A DNA stretch of 64,000 nucleotides from Faucicola sp048551375 (GCF_048551375.1 NZ_JBLYZJ010000001.1:248001-312000), one strand, 5' to 3'; shown: positions 25,729-34,149, counted from the first letter of the stretch. Notes: generated by a model not told the origin, from the sequence alone. Numbers and translations: made by a program.

Positions 25729-25747
25729 AATAATAATTATCATTATT
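25729..25747 (+). promoter_or_regulatory. Fur box upstream of bfd
   Basis: AATAATAATTATCATTATT agrees with 15 of 19 positions of the Escherichia coli Fur consensus and lies 36 bases before the bfd start, consistent with iron repression of that gene. Confidence 0.7.
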
Positions 25748-25783
25748 ATATGTATATTGATTTTATCCAAAAGGTGAAGACCA

Positions 25784-26005
25784 ATGTTCGTTTGTATCTG
25801 CAATGCCGTCAAAGAAGCCCAAATTAAAGAAGCCATTCGTCAAGGGCATGATACGCTTGAATCACTGCAAAATGAGCTGGATGTGGCGACCTGCTGTGGT
25901 GGCTGTCAGCCGATGATTGAGGATTATTTGCAACAACACCATGATGCGGTGGCTATTTTTAATCCCAAGACCCATCAAACGCTGTATGAGCAACAAGTTG
26001 CCTAA
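25784..26005 (+). CDS. bfd: Bacterioferritin-associated ferredoxin
   Basis: A 73-residue [2Fe-2S] protein that reduces bacterioferritin iron for release under iron starvation. The four ligands match the family: Cys4 and Cys6 (FVCICNAV), Cys38 and Cys41 (CCGGC). The Fur-like box upstream fits this role. No bacterioferritin gene is in the window. The C-terminal dozen residues after DYLQQHH are extra to the core. Confidence 0.92.
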   Translation: MFVCICNAVKEAQIKEAIRQGHDTLESLQNELDVATCCGGCQPMIEDYLQQHHDAVAIFNPKTHQTLYEQQVA

Positions 26006-26009
26006 TGAT

Positions 26010-26258
26010 AAGGCTTACGCATAATTTTTTTTGGTTGTATAAAAGGATTTTGGTTGTATAAAAGGATAGTGGTGTCTGATAGAAATTCTTGCTATAGTAA
26101 AACGCTTCAAAATAAGACAAATCCTAGCAAGATTTAGCTGTCTATTTGGCGTAACCCACGGAGTTTGATTGTATTATTCTTAAGCTTAATGACAATCATT
26201 TGATATTCAAATACCCAATATAATTTCAACCTGTGTATTATAAAAATGCGTAAGTGCC
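26010..26258. repeat. Element with MITE-like ends and an internal tandem duplication
   Basis: AGGCTTACGCAT near 26010 and ATGCGTAAGTGCC near 26246 form terminal inverted repeats related to the taggacttacgca family. Inside, TTGGTTGTATAAAAGGAT occurs twice in tandem (about 26031-26068), and a short GCGTAACCCACGG remnant of the cgtgggtta palindrome sits near 26150. No ORF. It fills the gap between bfd and the TPR gene. Confidence 0.55.
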
Positions 26259-26273
26259 AAAAAAGGAAACATC

Positions 26274-27050
26274 ATGCACAAACATCTACTTGCCATTCGA
26301 TTGGCGATGGTTATTAGTTTAAGTTTTGCCATTATTCAACCTGGCTTTGCCAAAACCAAAATATCAACCAATGATACTGTGGTGCAACAAGTTGCCATAC
26401 AAGGTATCAATGTTCGGTTTGAGAATAATCCCACCCTTGATAAACAAGCACAAATTGCCTTACCCCAAGCCAAAGAGCTGATGATGGCAAAGCAATTCGA
26501 CAAAGCATTAGCCACTGTTCAGCCTATCATTGATAGCTATCAACAAAAATACGCTAATAGTAAAGCCCCTGTGTATAGTAGTCGAACAGTTGAACAAGCA
26601 AAAGTCATTACTCAGTTAGCGATTGATAAAAAACAAAAAGAAATTATTATCTTGCATGATGAATGGGTAACGGCATTGTATTTAAAGGGTTTTATATTAG
26701 TAGAAAAAAATCAACCATCGCAAGCATTAACCGCTTACCATCAAGCCCTTGAACTATCGCCTTTTAATTCTCAAGTGGCAAGCGAAATCGGGCATCTATT
26801 CCAAATTCAGCGAGATTGGCAGTCCGCAGGTGATATCTTTGAAATGGCATCACAATTTAGCGAGTTTTCGCCTGCTGGCAATAAAGATTTTGAGTATACC
26901 CGTGCATTGCGAGGTATGGCATTTTCTGCAACCGAACAAGGCGATTATGAAAAAGCCAAAAAATTGTACCAACAATGCCTAGAAATCAATCCCAAAGACA
27001 ATGTCGCACGACAAGAATTGCAATATGTGCAGGCAAAGTCAAAAAAATAA
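26274..27050 (+). CDS. Secreted tetratricopeptide-repeat protein
   Basis: A 258-residue protein with a likely signal peptide (about residues 1-26, ending PGFA). TPR motifs are visible near residues 126-160 (ALYLKGFILVEKNQPSQALTAY), 160-195 and 217-250 (RGMAFSATEQGDYEKAKKLY). TPRs are protein-protein interaction scaffolds; no specific partner is suggested. AAAGGAAA precedes the ATG. The palindrome at 27118 follows. Confidence 0.75.
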   Translation: MHKHLLAIRLAMVISLSFAIIQPGFAKTKISTNDTVVQQVAIQGINVRFENNPTLDKQAQIALPQAKELMMAKQFDKALATVQPIIDSYQQKYANSKAPVYSSRTVEQAKVITQLAIDKKQKEIIILHDEWVTALYLKGFILVEKNQPSQALTAYHQALELSPFNSQVASEIGHLFQIQRDWQSAGDIFEMASQFSEFSPAGNKDFEYTRALRGMAFSATEQGDYEKAKKLYQQCLEINPKDNVARQELQYVQAKSKK

Positions 27051-27117
27051 CGCTATTAAAAAATATAACGCCCAACCTACACGCTTGTATAAGCCCCCTA
27101 CTTAAAATGTCAAACAG

Positions 27118-27139
27118 GGCGTAAGTATTACGCTCCTAC
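27118..27139 (-). repeat. Intergenic palindromic repeat, gggcgtaa variant
   Basis: GGGCGTAAGTATTACGCTCC then TAC, an imperfect member of the gggcgtat family between two converging genes. Confidence 0.75.
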
Positions 27140-27148
27140 AATTTTTGG

Positions 27149-27994
27149 CTACCCCTTTTTGATAATCAAAGTCGCCATCCGCCCTGTATTTGGCAAATTA
27201 TCTTGGGTTTGTTTGCGATACGAATAAAAACGCTCATCGGCATAGCTATCCAGTCCACTTTGCATCACATTGGCTATGCCACAGGCGTTAAGTTGTAATT
27301 CTGCGACTTTGGCTAAATCGGCATAATAATGTCCTGTTTTTTCACTTGGTTTAAACAAAAGATTAGCTTGTGCCTCTGTCACATTAAGCACTGATAATAT
27401 CGCATCTTTAACACGGTTATCTACTTCATAATTTTGCGATGCAATACATGCACCAACCCACGCTTGCCAGTTTTGTGTTACTTTATATAATTCGGTAGCT
27501 GTCAAATCTTGATTTTGTATATCAATTTGATGGGCCATTTTTTGAATGGTGTTAGCAATCACATTTTTTGCCAAACCTTGCCAACCTGCGTGTACCGCCC
27601 CAATTACCTCACCATTTTCTGTAGCTATCATCACAGGCACACAGTCTGCCGTCATAATTGCCAGTGCGACACTAGGCAATGTGGTGATATGAGCATCCGC
27701 CGATATGGGATGGGTATGCAACTGTTCGGTGACGTGATACACTTGATTACCATGTACTTGCGTGAGCCAATCAATCCGCTTGATATTGCGTGTGTCTGAT
27801 GTTGATGGGTGGCTTGCTTGTTGTAGTTGTACCAATAAATCCGCTCGATGCTGATACACAGATTCGGCATGGTCGCCAACGTGCAAGCCCAAATTATAGC
27901 CACCATACGGCTGGGTAGCGGACACAGGCGACTCGCCAACGGTGGTTTGCACCACCAATACATTTGCATCTTTATGCAATACAAGATAAGACAT
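27149..27994 (-). CDS. pgeF: Polyphenol oxidase/purine nucleosidase family protein PgeF (YfiH)
   Basis: A laccase-domain protein (281 residues) of the YfiH family, which acts on purine nucleosides or corrects peptidoglycan precursors in various species. Metal-site motifs are present: DWLTQVHGNQVYHV near residue 75, IMTADCVPVMI (Cys) near residue 114 and GAVHAGWQGLAKNVI near residue 131. The C-terminal CIASQNYEVD also fits. It is divergent from queG, 46 bases apart. Confidence 0.9.
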   Translation of the reverse strand: MSYLVLHKDANVLVVQTTVGESPVSATQPYGGYNLGLHVGDHAESVYQHRADLLVQLQQASHPSTSDTRNIKRIDWLTQVHGNQVYHVTEQLHTHPISADAHITTLPSVALAIMTADCVPVMIATENGEVIGAVHAGWQGLAKNVIANTIQKMAHQIDIQNQDLTATELYKVTQNWQAWVGACIASQNYEVDNRVKDAILSVLNVTEAQANLLFKPSEKTGHYYADLAKVAELQLNACGIANVMQSGLDSYADERFYSYRKQTQDNLPNTGRMATLIIKKG

Positions 27995-28040
27995 GGTTTT
28001 TATCCAATTTTACGTTTTTTAATGTTGATTCTCTGATTAT

Positions 28041-29225
28041 ATGTCAAACTCGCTTCAGCCAAAACCCCATTGTGCCAAAATACCTTGCGTGGATAGCAAT
28101 AACGCCCATTTCCTCGTTGATTTAGCCATTTGGATAAAACAGCAAGCCCTTGAGTTGGGTTTTGCCGATTGTGGTTTTGTCAGTCCCAACAATCCCATTT
28201 TCCCCAAACAATTAGAAAACCTCAAACGTTGGCTAGCAGACGGCAAACATGGCGAGATGAATTTTTTCTTAGAAAACCATGACAAACGTGCCAACCCTGC
28301 GTTACTGGTCGAGGGAACGCAAAGCATTATCAGTGTACGGTTAGATTATCTGGTCAGTAAACCTGCCAATCGCACCGTTGCCGACAATGACCGCCCCAAT
28401 CATGCCATTATCGCACGCTATGCAAGGGGGCGAGATTACCATAAAACCATGCGACAACGCCTCAAAACCCTTGCCAATCGTATCCATGACAAACTCAAAA
28501 CCGACTATCCGCAATATGCCGAGGGTTTTATCTTCCGCCCATTTAGCGACTCTGCCCCGATTTTTGAGCGAGCATTGGCAGAGCAAGCGGGCTTGGGTTG
28601 GACAGGCAAACACACGTTATTGATTAATAAAAAATCAGGGTCTTTTTTTGTGTTGGGGGAGTTGTTTACCAGTTTACCGTTGCCTGTTGATGAGCCAAAT
28701 AGCGATAACCATTGTGGCAGTTGCCGAGCCTGTATTCACGTTTGCCCCACCCATGCCATCAAAAAGACTACCACAGGACATTATGAAGTCGATGCACGGC
28801 TGTGTATTTCATATTTGACGATTGAACTTGAGGGTAAAATCCCTGTCGAACTCCGCCCTAAAATCGGCAATCGAGTCTTTGGCTGTGATGATTGTCAGTT
28901 GATTTGTCCGTGGAATAAATTTGTAAAATTGGCAACGATTGACGACTTTAACCCACGACATGCGTTGGATAGTTTAGATTTATTATCATTGTGGGCGTGG
29001 GATGAAAAAGCATTTTTGGCAAAAACAGAAGGCAGTCCATTACGGCGGACAGGCTATGAGAATTTGATGCGAAATGTGGCGGTGGCATTGGGTAATGCCC
29101 CATTTAGCCAAGAGATTATTGAGAAACTCAAGGCAAAACACCCAACTGTCAGCGAGAATACACAAGAACATATTGATTGGGCGATTGGTGAACAATTATC
29201 AAAAACCCGAATTCGGCTGTTTTAA
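28041..29225 (+). CDS. queG: Epoxyqueuosine reductase
   Basis: Reduces epoxyqueuosine to queuosine at tRNA position 34 using cobalamin and iron-sulfur clusters. The 394-residue protein has a family-typical first half (ADCGF, FLENHDKRANP) and two ferredoxin-type motifs: CGSCRACIHVCPTHAI near residue 228 and CDDCQLICPWNK near residue 291. C-terminal HEAT-like helices follow. Its last 27 bases overlap the end of the opposite-strand DUF924 gene. queE and queA lie 20-29 kb away, so the pathway is scattered. Confidence 0.95.
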   Translation: MSNSLQPKPHCAKIPCVDSNNAHFLVDLAIWIKQQALELGFADCGFVSPNNPIFPKQLENLKRWLADGKHGEMNFFLENHDKRANPALLVEGTQSIISVRLDYLVSKPANRTVADNDRPNHAIIARYARGRDYHKTMRQRLKTLANRIHDKLKTDYPQYAEGFIFRPFSDSAPIFERALAEQAGLGWTGKHTLLINKKSGSFFVLGELFTSLPLPVDEPNSDNHCGSCRACIHVCPTHAIKKTTTGHYEVDARLCISYLTIELEGKIPVELRPKIGNRVFGCDDCQLICPWNKFVKLATIDDFNPRHALDSLDLLSLWAWDEKAFLAKTEGSPLRRTGYENLMRNVAVALGNAPFSQEIIEKLKAKHPTVSENTQEHIDWAIGEQLSKTRIRLF

Positions 29226-29774
29226 AAACTCAATTTCTTCATCCGTTGATTCACGCCCCAAAATCGCATTACGGTGCGGATACCGCCCAAATCTATCAAT
29301 AATCGCCTTATGCTTTAACTCAAAATCCAACGTATTTTTACTGGCAAACTGCTCAAACAACCCTACCGCTTGCTCATGAATTTTTACCGATTCCGAGTGC
29401 ATGAATGGCATTAACGCAAAATTTCGCTCTACTTCATTCATTTCTGCAAAATCTGCCTGTTTAACAAGCTCTTGCGATAATACCAACGCCATGCCATCTT
29501 GAGCAAATGCCTGTGGTGTATCTCGGTAAATATTGCGTGAAAACTGGTCAAGCACGATAATCTCTGCCAACCTGCCGTGAGCCGTCACTCGCCAGTCCCC
29601 CAATTCGACTTGGCTGGCTTGCTGTAATAATGCCGAAAATTTATACGTTAATTGTCTATCAAAATCATCACTTTTGGCAAACCAAAATGGCTTGGTGGTA
29701 TCAGAAAACCAAAAATCCAGTATTATCCTTGCTGGTTGTGGTGTGTTTGTGGTAGGTGGGTTATTGGTTGTCAT
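29199..29774 (-). CDS. DUF924 family protein
   Basis: A 191-residue protein of DUF924, an uncharacterised helical family. The signatures FWFSDTTKPFWFAKSD, HGRLAEIIVLDQFSRNIYRD and RFGRYPHRNAILGRESTDEE are clear. The start ATG at 29774 is chosen over a distant TTG at 29828. The 3' end overlaps queG by 27 bases on the opposite strand, an unusual tail-to-tail overlap. Confidence 0.85.
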   Translation of the reverse strand: MTTNNPPTTNTPQPARIILDFWFSDTTKPFWFAKSDDFDRQLTYKFSALLQQASQVELGDWRVTAHGRLAEIIVLDQFSRNIYRDTPQAFAQDGMALVLSQELVKQADFAEMNEVERNFALMPFMHSESVKIHEQAVGLFEQFASKNTLDFELKHKAIIDRFGRYPHRNAILGRESTDEEIEFLKQPNSGF

Positions 29775-29980
29775 TATGATGGCTCTCTTGTTTTGCGTGT
29801 TGGGGACATTTTGCCTATAATATAACAAAATTTTTAGGCGATCGTTGTTTCAATTAGCAATCGGATAGATTTATATACTTGTTTAAACTGGAAATAAGAC
29901 ACTTTTATGCGGTGGTATTATATACGCCCACCATGTTATAGAAAGTGCCAAGCATATTCAGTGAAGATTAAATAGGTTTA

Positions 29981-30013
29981 ATCTTGACTAAATAACTCGG
30001 AATTATTTATAAT
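29981..30013 (+). promoter_or_regulatory. iscR promoter with IscR type-1 binding site
   Basis: TTGACT (29984-29989) and TATAAT (30008-30013) are 18 bases apart. The sequence ATCTTGACTAAATAACTCGG overlapping the -35 box resembles the IscR type-1 site remembered from E. coli (ATA-YYGACT-N5-AGTCRR), which mediates repression by cluster-bearing IscR. This implies autorepression of the whole operon. Confidence 0.75.
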
Positions 30014-30050
30014 ACCCCTTATTGATTAATATAAGAGGTTTGGAGTTGAT

Positions 30051-30614
30051 ATGCGTTTGACCACACGAGGGCGTTATGCCGTGACTGCTTTGTTAGATTT
30101 GGCATTACAAGATAGCCCAGATAATGCTGTGTCATTGTCCGATATCGCCAAACGCCAAGAAATCTCAATTTCTTACCTTGAACAGCTATTTTCCAAACTA
30201 CGCAAGCAAGGCTTGGTGGTCAGCACTCGTGGGGCTTCGGGTGGTTATCATATCGCCAAACCACTCGAGCAAATCAGTATTATGAGTATCATTTCTGCCG
30301 TTGATGAGTCCGTGGATGCTCGAGCATGCGGTGGGGATGGTAATTGCCAAGATGGGGCAATGTGTTTGACCCATGACTTATGGTCTGGGCTGTCTTCGCA
30401 TATCGAAGCCTATTTATCTCAAGTTACTTTAGCCCAACTCATTACCAAACAAAATGTTCGTGACATTGCCAATCGCCAAATGTCCATGATAGATTCGGTG
30501 GCTGAAGAGCCGATTCGCTTATTGCCGATGGAGCAAGAAAGCTTTAGCCATATCACCACTCACACAACGACATACAAAAAAACAGCCAAAATTGGGGAGA
30601 CCATGCCAGCATGA
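30051..30614 (+). CDS. iscR: Fe-S cluster-responsive regulator IscR
   Basis: Senses cluster supply and represses isc when loaded with [2Fe-2S]. The 187-residue Rrf2 protein starts MRLTTRGRYAVTALLDLAL and has the winged helix (ISISYLEQLFSKLRKQGLV). Ligands Cys93, Cys99, Cys105 and His108 (ACGGDGNC...CLTH) are intact. The C-terminal tail is longer than in E. coli. It overlaps iscS by four bases (ATGA), and a good promoter and IscR site lie upstream. Confidence 0.96.
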   Translation: MRLTTRGRYAVTALLDLALQDSPDNAVSLSDIAKRQEISISYLEQLFSKLRKQGLVVSTRGASGGYHIAKPLEQISIMSIISAVDESVDARACGGDGNCQDGAMCLTHDLWSGLSSHIEAYLSQVTLAQLITKQNVRDIANRQMSMIDSVAEEPIRLLPMEQESFSHITTHTTTYKKTAKIGETMPA

Positions 30615-31828
30615 GCCAGCTTATTTATTTAGATTACGCCGCCACCACACCAGTCGATGAAACTGTTGCCAAAAAAATGATGCAATACCTGACCTTTGAC
30701 GGTATCTTTGGTAATCCTGCCTCACGCTCACATGGCTTTGGCTGGCAAGCGGAAGAAGCGGTCGAAACCGCACGTGAACAAATTGCCGAGCTTGTCAATG
30801 CCGACCCTCGTGAAATCGTCTTTACTTCGGGTGCGACCGAATCAAATAACTTAGCGATTAAAGGGGCTGCACAGTTTTATAGTGGTCGTGGCAAACACAT
30901 CATTACCAGTAAAATCGAGCATAAAGCCGTACTGGATACTTGCCGAGAGCTTGAGAACGAAGGCTTTGAAATCACTTATCTTGAGCCACAACAAGGCACA
31001 GGGTTGATTACCCTTGAGCAAGTCAAAAATGCCGTGCGTGAAGATACCGTGTTAGTTACTTTGATGATGGTAAACAATGAACTTGGCACGCTGACTGATG
31101 TTGCCAGTATTGGTGAGTTTTTGCGTGAAAAAGGCATCATCTTCCATGTGGATGCCGCACAAGCAGCAGGTAAAACCCCGATTGATTTAGAAACCATGAA
31201 AATTGACTTGATGAGTTTTTCAGGTCACAAGATTTATGGCCCTAAAGGTATCGGTGCGTTATATGTCCGCCGTAAACCTCGTGTCCGCCTTAAAGCCCAA
31301 ATGCACGGCGGTGGGCATGAGCGTGGGATGCGTTCTGGCACACTTGCGACTCACCAAATCGTGGGTATGGGTGAGGCGTTTGCCGTTGCCAAAACTCGCA
31401 TGGCAGAAGACGAGGCACGTATCGCAAAGCTTCGCACACGCCTTTGGGACGGTCTAAAGGACTTGGAAGAAATCTATCTAAATGGTGATTTAGAGCATAG
31501 CATTCCGAATATCGTTAATATCAGCTTTAATTTTGTTGAAGGTGAAAGCTTGATGATGTCGCTAAAAGACTTTGCGGTGTCGAGTGGTTCGGCGTGTACG
31601 TCTGCAACCCTTGAGCCTTCATATGTGCTTCGTGCGATTGGCTTGCCTGATGAGTTGGCACATTCGAGCATTCGTTTTAGCTTGGGACGTTATACCACTG
31701 AGGCGGACATTGACCATGTGATTAGTCAAATGCGTGGGGCGGTGGAGAAACTGCGTGCGTTGTCACCGCTTTGGGATATGTTTAAAGAAGGTGTTGATTT
31801 GTCAAAAGTTGAATGGCAAGAGCATTGA
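30611..31828 (+). CDS. iscS: Cysteine desulfurase IscS
   Basis: The pyridoxal-phosphate enzyme that takes sulfur from cysteine for clusters and tRNA thiolation (it would also feed the tus relay). 405 residues; PLP lysine Lys207 (SFSGHKIYGPKG) and mobile-loop Cys329 (SSGSACTSATLEP) are present, as is the conserved C-terminal LSPLWDMFKEG. The start overlaps iscR. Next comes a palindrome and then an unexpected nitrilase-type gene before iscU. Confidence 0.97.
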   Translation: MSQLIYLDYAATTPVDETVAKKMMQYLTFDGIFGNPASRSHGFGWQAEEAVETAREQIAELVNADPREIVFTSGATESNNLAIKGAAQFYSGRGKHIITSKIEHKAVLDTCRELENEGFEITYLEPQQGTGLITLEQVKNAVREDTVLVTLMMVNNELGTLTDVASIGEFLREKGIIFHVDAAQAAGKTPIDLETMKIDLMSFSGHKIYGPKGIGALYVRRKPRVRLKAQMHGGGHERGMRSGTLATHQIVGMGEAFAVAKTRMAEDEARIAKLRTRLWDGLKDLEEIYLNGDLEHSIPNIVNISFNFVEGESLMMSLKDFAVSSGSACTSATLEPSYVLRAIGLPDELAHSSIRFSLGRYTTEADIDHVISQMRGAVEKLRALSPLWDMFKEGVDLSKVEWQEH

Positions 31829-31876
31829 TTGAATAAGTACCAAAACAAAATTATCTTATAACATTTAATCTCGTAG

Positions 31877-31902
31877 CGTGGGTTAGCGAAGCATAACCCA
31901 CG
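31877..31902. repeat. Intergenic palindrome, cgtgggttagc family
   Basis: CGTGGGTTA-GCGAAGC-ATAACCCACG between iscS and the nitrilase-type gene. A second full copy is at 53112-53137 next to dapD, and a remnant lies near 26150. Confidence 0.8.
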
Positions 31903-31968
31903 GAAAAACAGATTATAATTTAAAATTGTTCGGCTATTTATTTAAAATATTGGTGAGTTAAAACGCTT

Positions 31969-32712
31969 ATGAAAATTGCAGTGGCTCAAACTCAACCTAT
32001 CAAAGGCGATATTAAGGCAAATCTTGCTGAACACATTAAGTTTATTCAGCAAGCCCTTGAGCATGATATTAATATTTTGGTTTTTCCAGAGTTGTCTTTG
32101 ACAGGTTATGAACCGACTTTAGCAAAATTTTTGGCAATGACCGCACAACAGATTGATGTAGAACTGGCTGAAATTCAAAGTTTGGCAAATACTCATCATA
32201 TGACGATTGCGGTGGGTTTACCAACAAAAACTGATGATAATTCAGATAAAATTTTTATCAGTTTGGCAATTTTTCAGCCCAATCAATCACCAATTATTTA
32301 TTCAAAACAGATTTTATACCATACCGAGCAAGCTGTTTTTACCGCAGGTCAGCAAGGTATCGTTTTACCGATTGATGATAAAAAGATTGCATTGGCGATT
32401 TGTTATGAGCTGTCACAAGATGCTCATAATCAGCAAGCCAAAACCAATCAAGCGGATGTGTATATCGCCAGTGTTTGCAACTCAGTGGCAGGTGTTGATA
32501 ACGATTTAAATCATCTTAGCCATGTCGCAAAAACCCAAAAAATGCTGACATTAATGGCAAATTATATTGGTGAATCGGGTGGCTATCAATGTGCAGGCAA
32601 ATCATCTATTTGGAATGTTAATGGTGAATTAGTGGCACAATTAGCTTATAAACAAGGTATTTTGGCGTTTGACACCACAACAAATGATAGGTTTAGTATT
32701 TTAGTAAATTAA
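31969..32712 (+). CDS. Carbon-nitrogen hydrolase (nitrilase superfamily)
   Basis: A 247-residue C-N hydrolase. The triad is visible: Glu in VFPELSLTGYEP near residue 43, Lys in IIYSKQILYHTE near residue 109, Cys in LAICYELSQDA near residue 145. Members hydrolyse nitriles, amides or N-carbamoyl groups; the substrate here is unknown. It sits between iscS and iscU, same strand, 140 bases after iscS and 57 before iscU, a place where no gene is usual. AT content is slightly higher than in its neighbours, which fits insertion. Confidence 0.85.
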   Translation: MKIAVAQTQPIKGDIKANLAEHIKFIQQALEHDINILVFPELSLTGYEPTLAKFLAMTAQQIDVELAEIQSLANTHHMTIAVGLPTKTDDNSDKIFISLAIFQPNQSPIIYSKQILYHTEQAVFTAGQQGIVLPIDDKKIALAICYELSQDAHNQQAKTNQADVYIASVCNSVAGVDNDLNHLSHVAKTQKMLTLMANYIGESGGYQCAGKSSIWNVNGELVAQLAYKQGILAFDTTTNDRFSILVN

Positions 32713-32769
32713 AATTGCCAGTTTTGTCCAACATAAAATGACAAAACCAGCGAAAATTGGAGAAATAAC

Positions 32770-33159
32770 ATGGCATATTCAGACCAAGTAATCGACCATT
32801 ACGAAAACCCACGCAATGTCGGTAATTTTGACAAAGACGCACCCAATGTCGGCACAGGCATGGTTGGAGCACCTGCGTGTGGCGATGTCATGCGACTACA
32901 AATCCAAGTCGGTGATGATGGCGTGATTCAAGACGCAAAATTCAAAACCTATGGCTGTGGCTCGGCAATCGCTTCAAGCTCACTTGTTACCGAATGGCTA
33001 AAAGGCAAAACTCTTGACCAAGCCAGCCAAATCAAAAATAAAGACATCGCTGAAGAATTGGCATTGCCACCTGTGAAAGTGCATTGCTCAGTATTGGCAG
33101 AAGATGCGATTAAAGCTGCGATTGAAGATTATCAATCAAAAACAGGTGCGACTGCCTAA
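32770..33159 (+). CDS. iscU: Fe-S cluster assembly scaffold IscU
   Basis: The scaffold on which [2Fe-2S] clusters are built. 129 residues; conserved Cys37, Cys63, Cys106 and Asp39 (APACGDVM, YGCGSA, KVHCS) and the HscA-recognition motif LPPVK at 99-103 are intact. GGAG precedes the ATG. It is separated from iscS by the nitrilase-type gene. Confidence 0.97.
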   Translation: MAYSDQVIDHYENPRNVGNFDKDAPNVGTGMVGAPACGDVMRLQIQVGDDGVIQDAKFKTYGCGSAIASSSLVTEWLKGKTLDQASQIKNKDIAEELALPPVKVHCSVLAEDAIKAAIEDYQSKTGATA

Positions 33160-33177
33160 GTTTTAACAATGTGATTG

Positions 33178-33246
33178 GTAGGGGCTGTAGGGTATACGCC
33201 CTTATGATATGAAATGATGTTGCAAAGGTGCGTCAAATGCACCTTA
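33178..33246 (+). repeat. Composite repeat: gggcgtat palindrome plus ggtgcg palindrome
   Basis: A decayed GTAGGGGCTGTAGGGTATAC-type palindrome (33178-33203) is followed by AAGGTGCGTCAAATGCACCTT (33225-33245). The same two-part layout recurs at 36855-36925 before fdx. It lies between iscU and iscA. Confidence 0.75.
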
Positions 33247-33262
33247 CAGATAGGGGCAAACT

Positions 33263-33583
33263 ATGATTGAACTCACCCCCCAAGCCGCCAAACACGTCAG
33301 TGATTTTTTACAAAATCGTGGTCATGGCGAGGGTATTCGTGTGGGCGTGCGTACGGCAGGCTGTTCGGGTCTTGCGTATGTGCTTGAATTTGTTGACCAA
33401 GCTGACCCAAATGACCAAGCTTTTGATAGTCAAGGTGTCAAAATCTTTGTTGACCCAAAAAGCCTTGTGTATCTTAACGGCTTACAAATGGACTATGTCA
33501 CCGAAGGGCTAAACTCAGGCTTTAAATTCACCAATCCTAACCAAAAGGGTGAGTGTGGTTGTGGTGAATCATTTACGGTCTAA
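33263..33583 (+). CDS. iscA: Fe-S cluster assembly protein IscA
   Basis: A-type carrier of 106 residues with Cys34 (TAGCSGLAY) and the C-terminal pair Cys98 and Cys100 (CGCGESF). Delivers clusters or iron to targets. GATAGGGGC lies before the ATG. A toxin-type gene starts 15 bases after its stop, so its own downstream neighbour hscB is displaced by about 0.5 kb. Confidence 0.95.
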   Translation: MIELTPQAAKHVSDFLQNRGHGEGIRVGVRTAGCSGLAYVLEFVDQADPNDQAFDSQGVKIFVDPKSLVYLNGLQMDYVTEGLNSGFKFTNPNQKGECGCGESFTV

Positions 33584-33597
33584 GGTGATGCTTGTAA

Positions 33598-33882
33598 ATG
33601 AATGACGATTTAGAATTTGATTCAAATAAGCAAACAATCAATCAAATTATTCACAATGATATTGATTTTGAAGAAGCTGATACAGTTCTCGATGACCCAC
33701 TATCTATTACCAATGAAGATTACGGTGATTATGAAGGTGAACAACGCTATTTTACCCTAGGCATGAGTAATCAGTATCGGTTGTTAGTGGTGATTTGGAC
33801 AATTCGTGATGAAAATATTAGAATAATTTCTGCAAGATTAGCCGAACCACATCAAAGGAAAACTTATGAAAATAGACGTTAA
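33598..33882 (+). CDS. BrnT-family toxin-like protein
   Basis: A 94-residue protein with the BrnT layout: FDSNKQTINQIIHNDIDFEE at the start, ADTVLDDPLSI, then EDYGDYEGEQRYFTLGMSNQ, RLLVVIWTIRD and the closing IRIISARLAEPHQRKTYE. BrnT toxins are RelE-like ribonucleases that inhibit translation and form a type II pair with BrnA. The ribosome site AAGGTGA overlaps the iscA stop, and the gene overlaps the next one by 17 bases. N-terminal residues 1-10 are acidic and unusual. Confidence 0.82.
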   Translation: MNDDLEFDSNKQTINQIIHNDIDFEEADTVLDDPLSITNEDYGDYEGEQRYFTLGMSNQYRLLVVIWTIRDENIRIISARLAEPHQRKTYENRR

Positions 33883-34120
33883 TTTGGATAAAGTCTGTCG
33901 TGATATGGATTTTAGTCAGGGCAAATCTGTTTCAGAAATTCCTGCTCTTAAAGCACGCCAAGATAAAAAAGCCCTTGAAAACACTGGTTTTAATAAAGAA
34001 AGCACCTTGCTTGACGAAGATATTTCACGTTGGTTGGTGAGTCAAAATAGTGAAACTAAACGCCATTTTAATGAAATGGTACGTCATGCGTTGGCAATGC
34101 AAGGTGTGAGCTTTGCATAA
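33866..34120 (+). CDS. BrnA-like antitoxin (inferred partner)
   Basis: An 84-residue protein starting inside the BrnT-like gene (17-base overlap, AAAGGA site). The C-terminal part LLDEDISRWLVSQNSETKRH then FNEMVRHALAMQ (residues about 48-80) resembles the ribbon-helix-helix dimer region of BrnA antitoxins. The N-terminal part (ALKARQDKKALE) is unassigned. Partner identity is mainly from the overlap and the family order toxin-then-antitoxin. It may repress its own transcription, which would be inside the isc operon. Confidence 0.68.
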   Translation: MKIDVNLDKVCRDMDFSQGKSVSEIPALKARQDKKALENTGFNKESTLLDEDISRWLVSQNSETKRHFNEMVRHALAMQGVSFA

Positions 34121-34149
34121 AGCAAAATTCTCAAATTAAAGAGGTAAAC

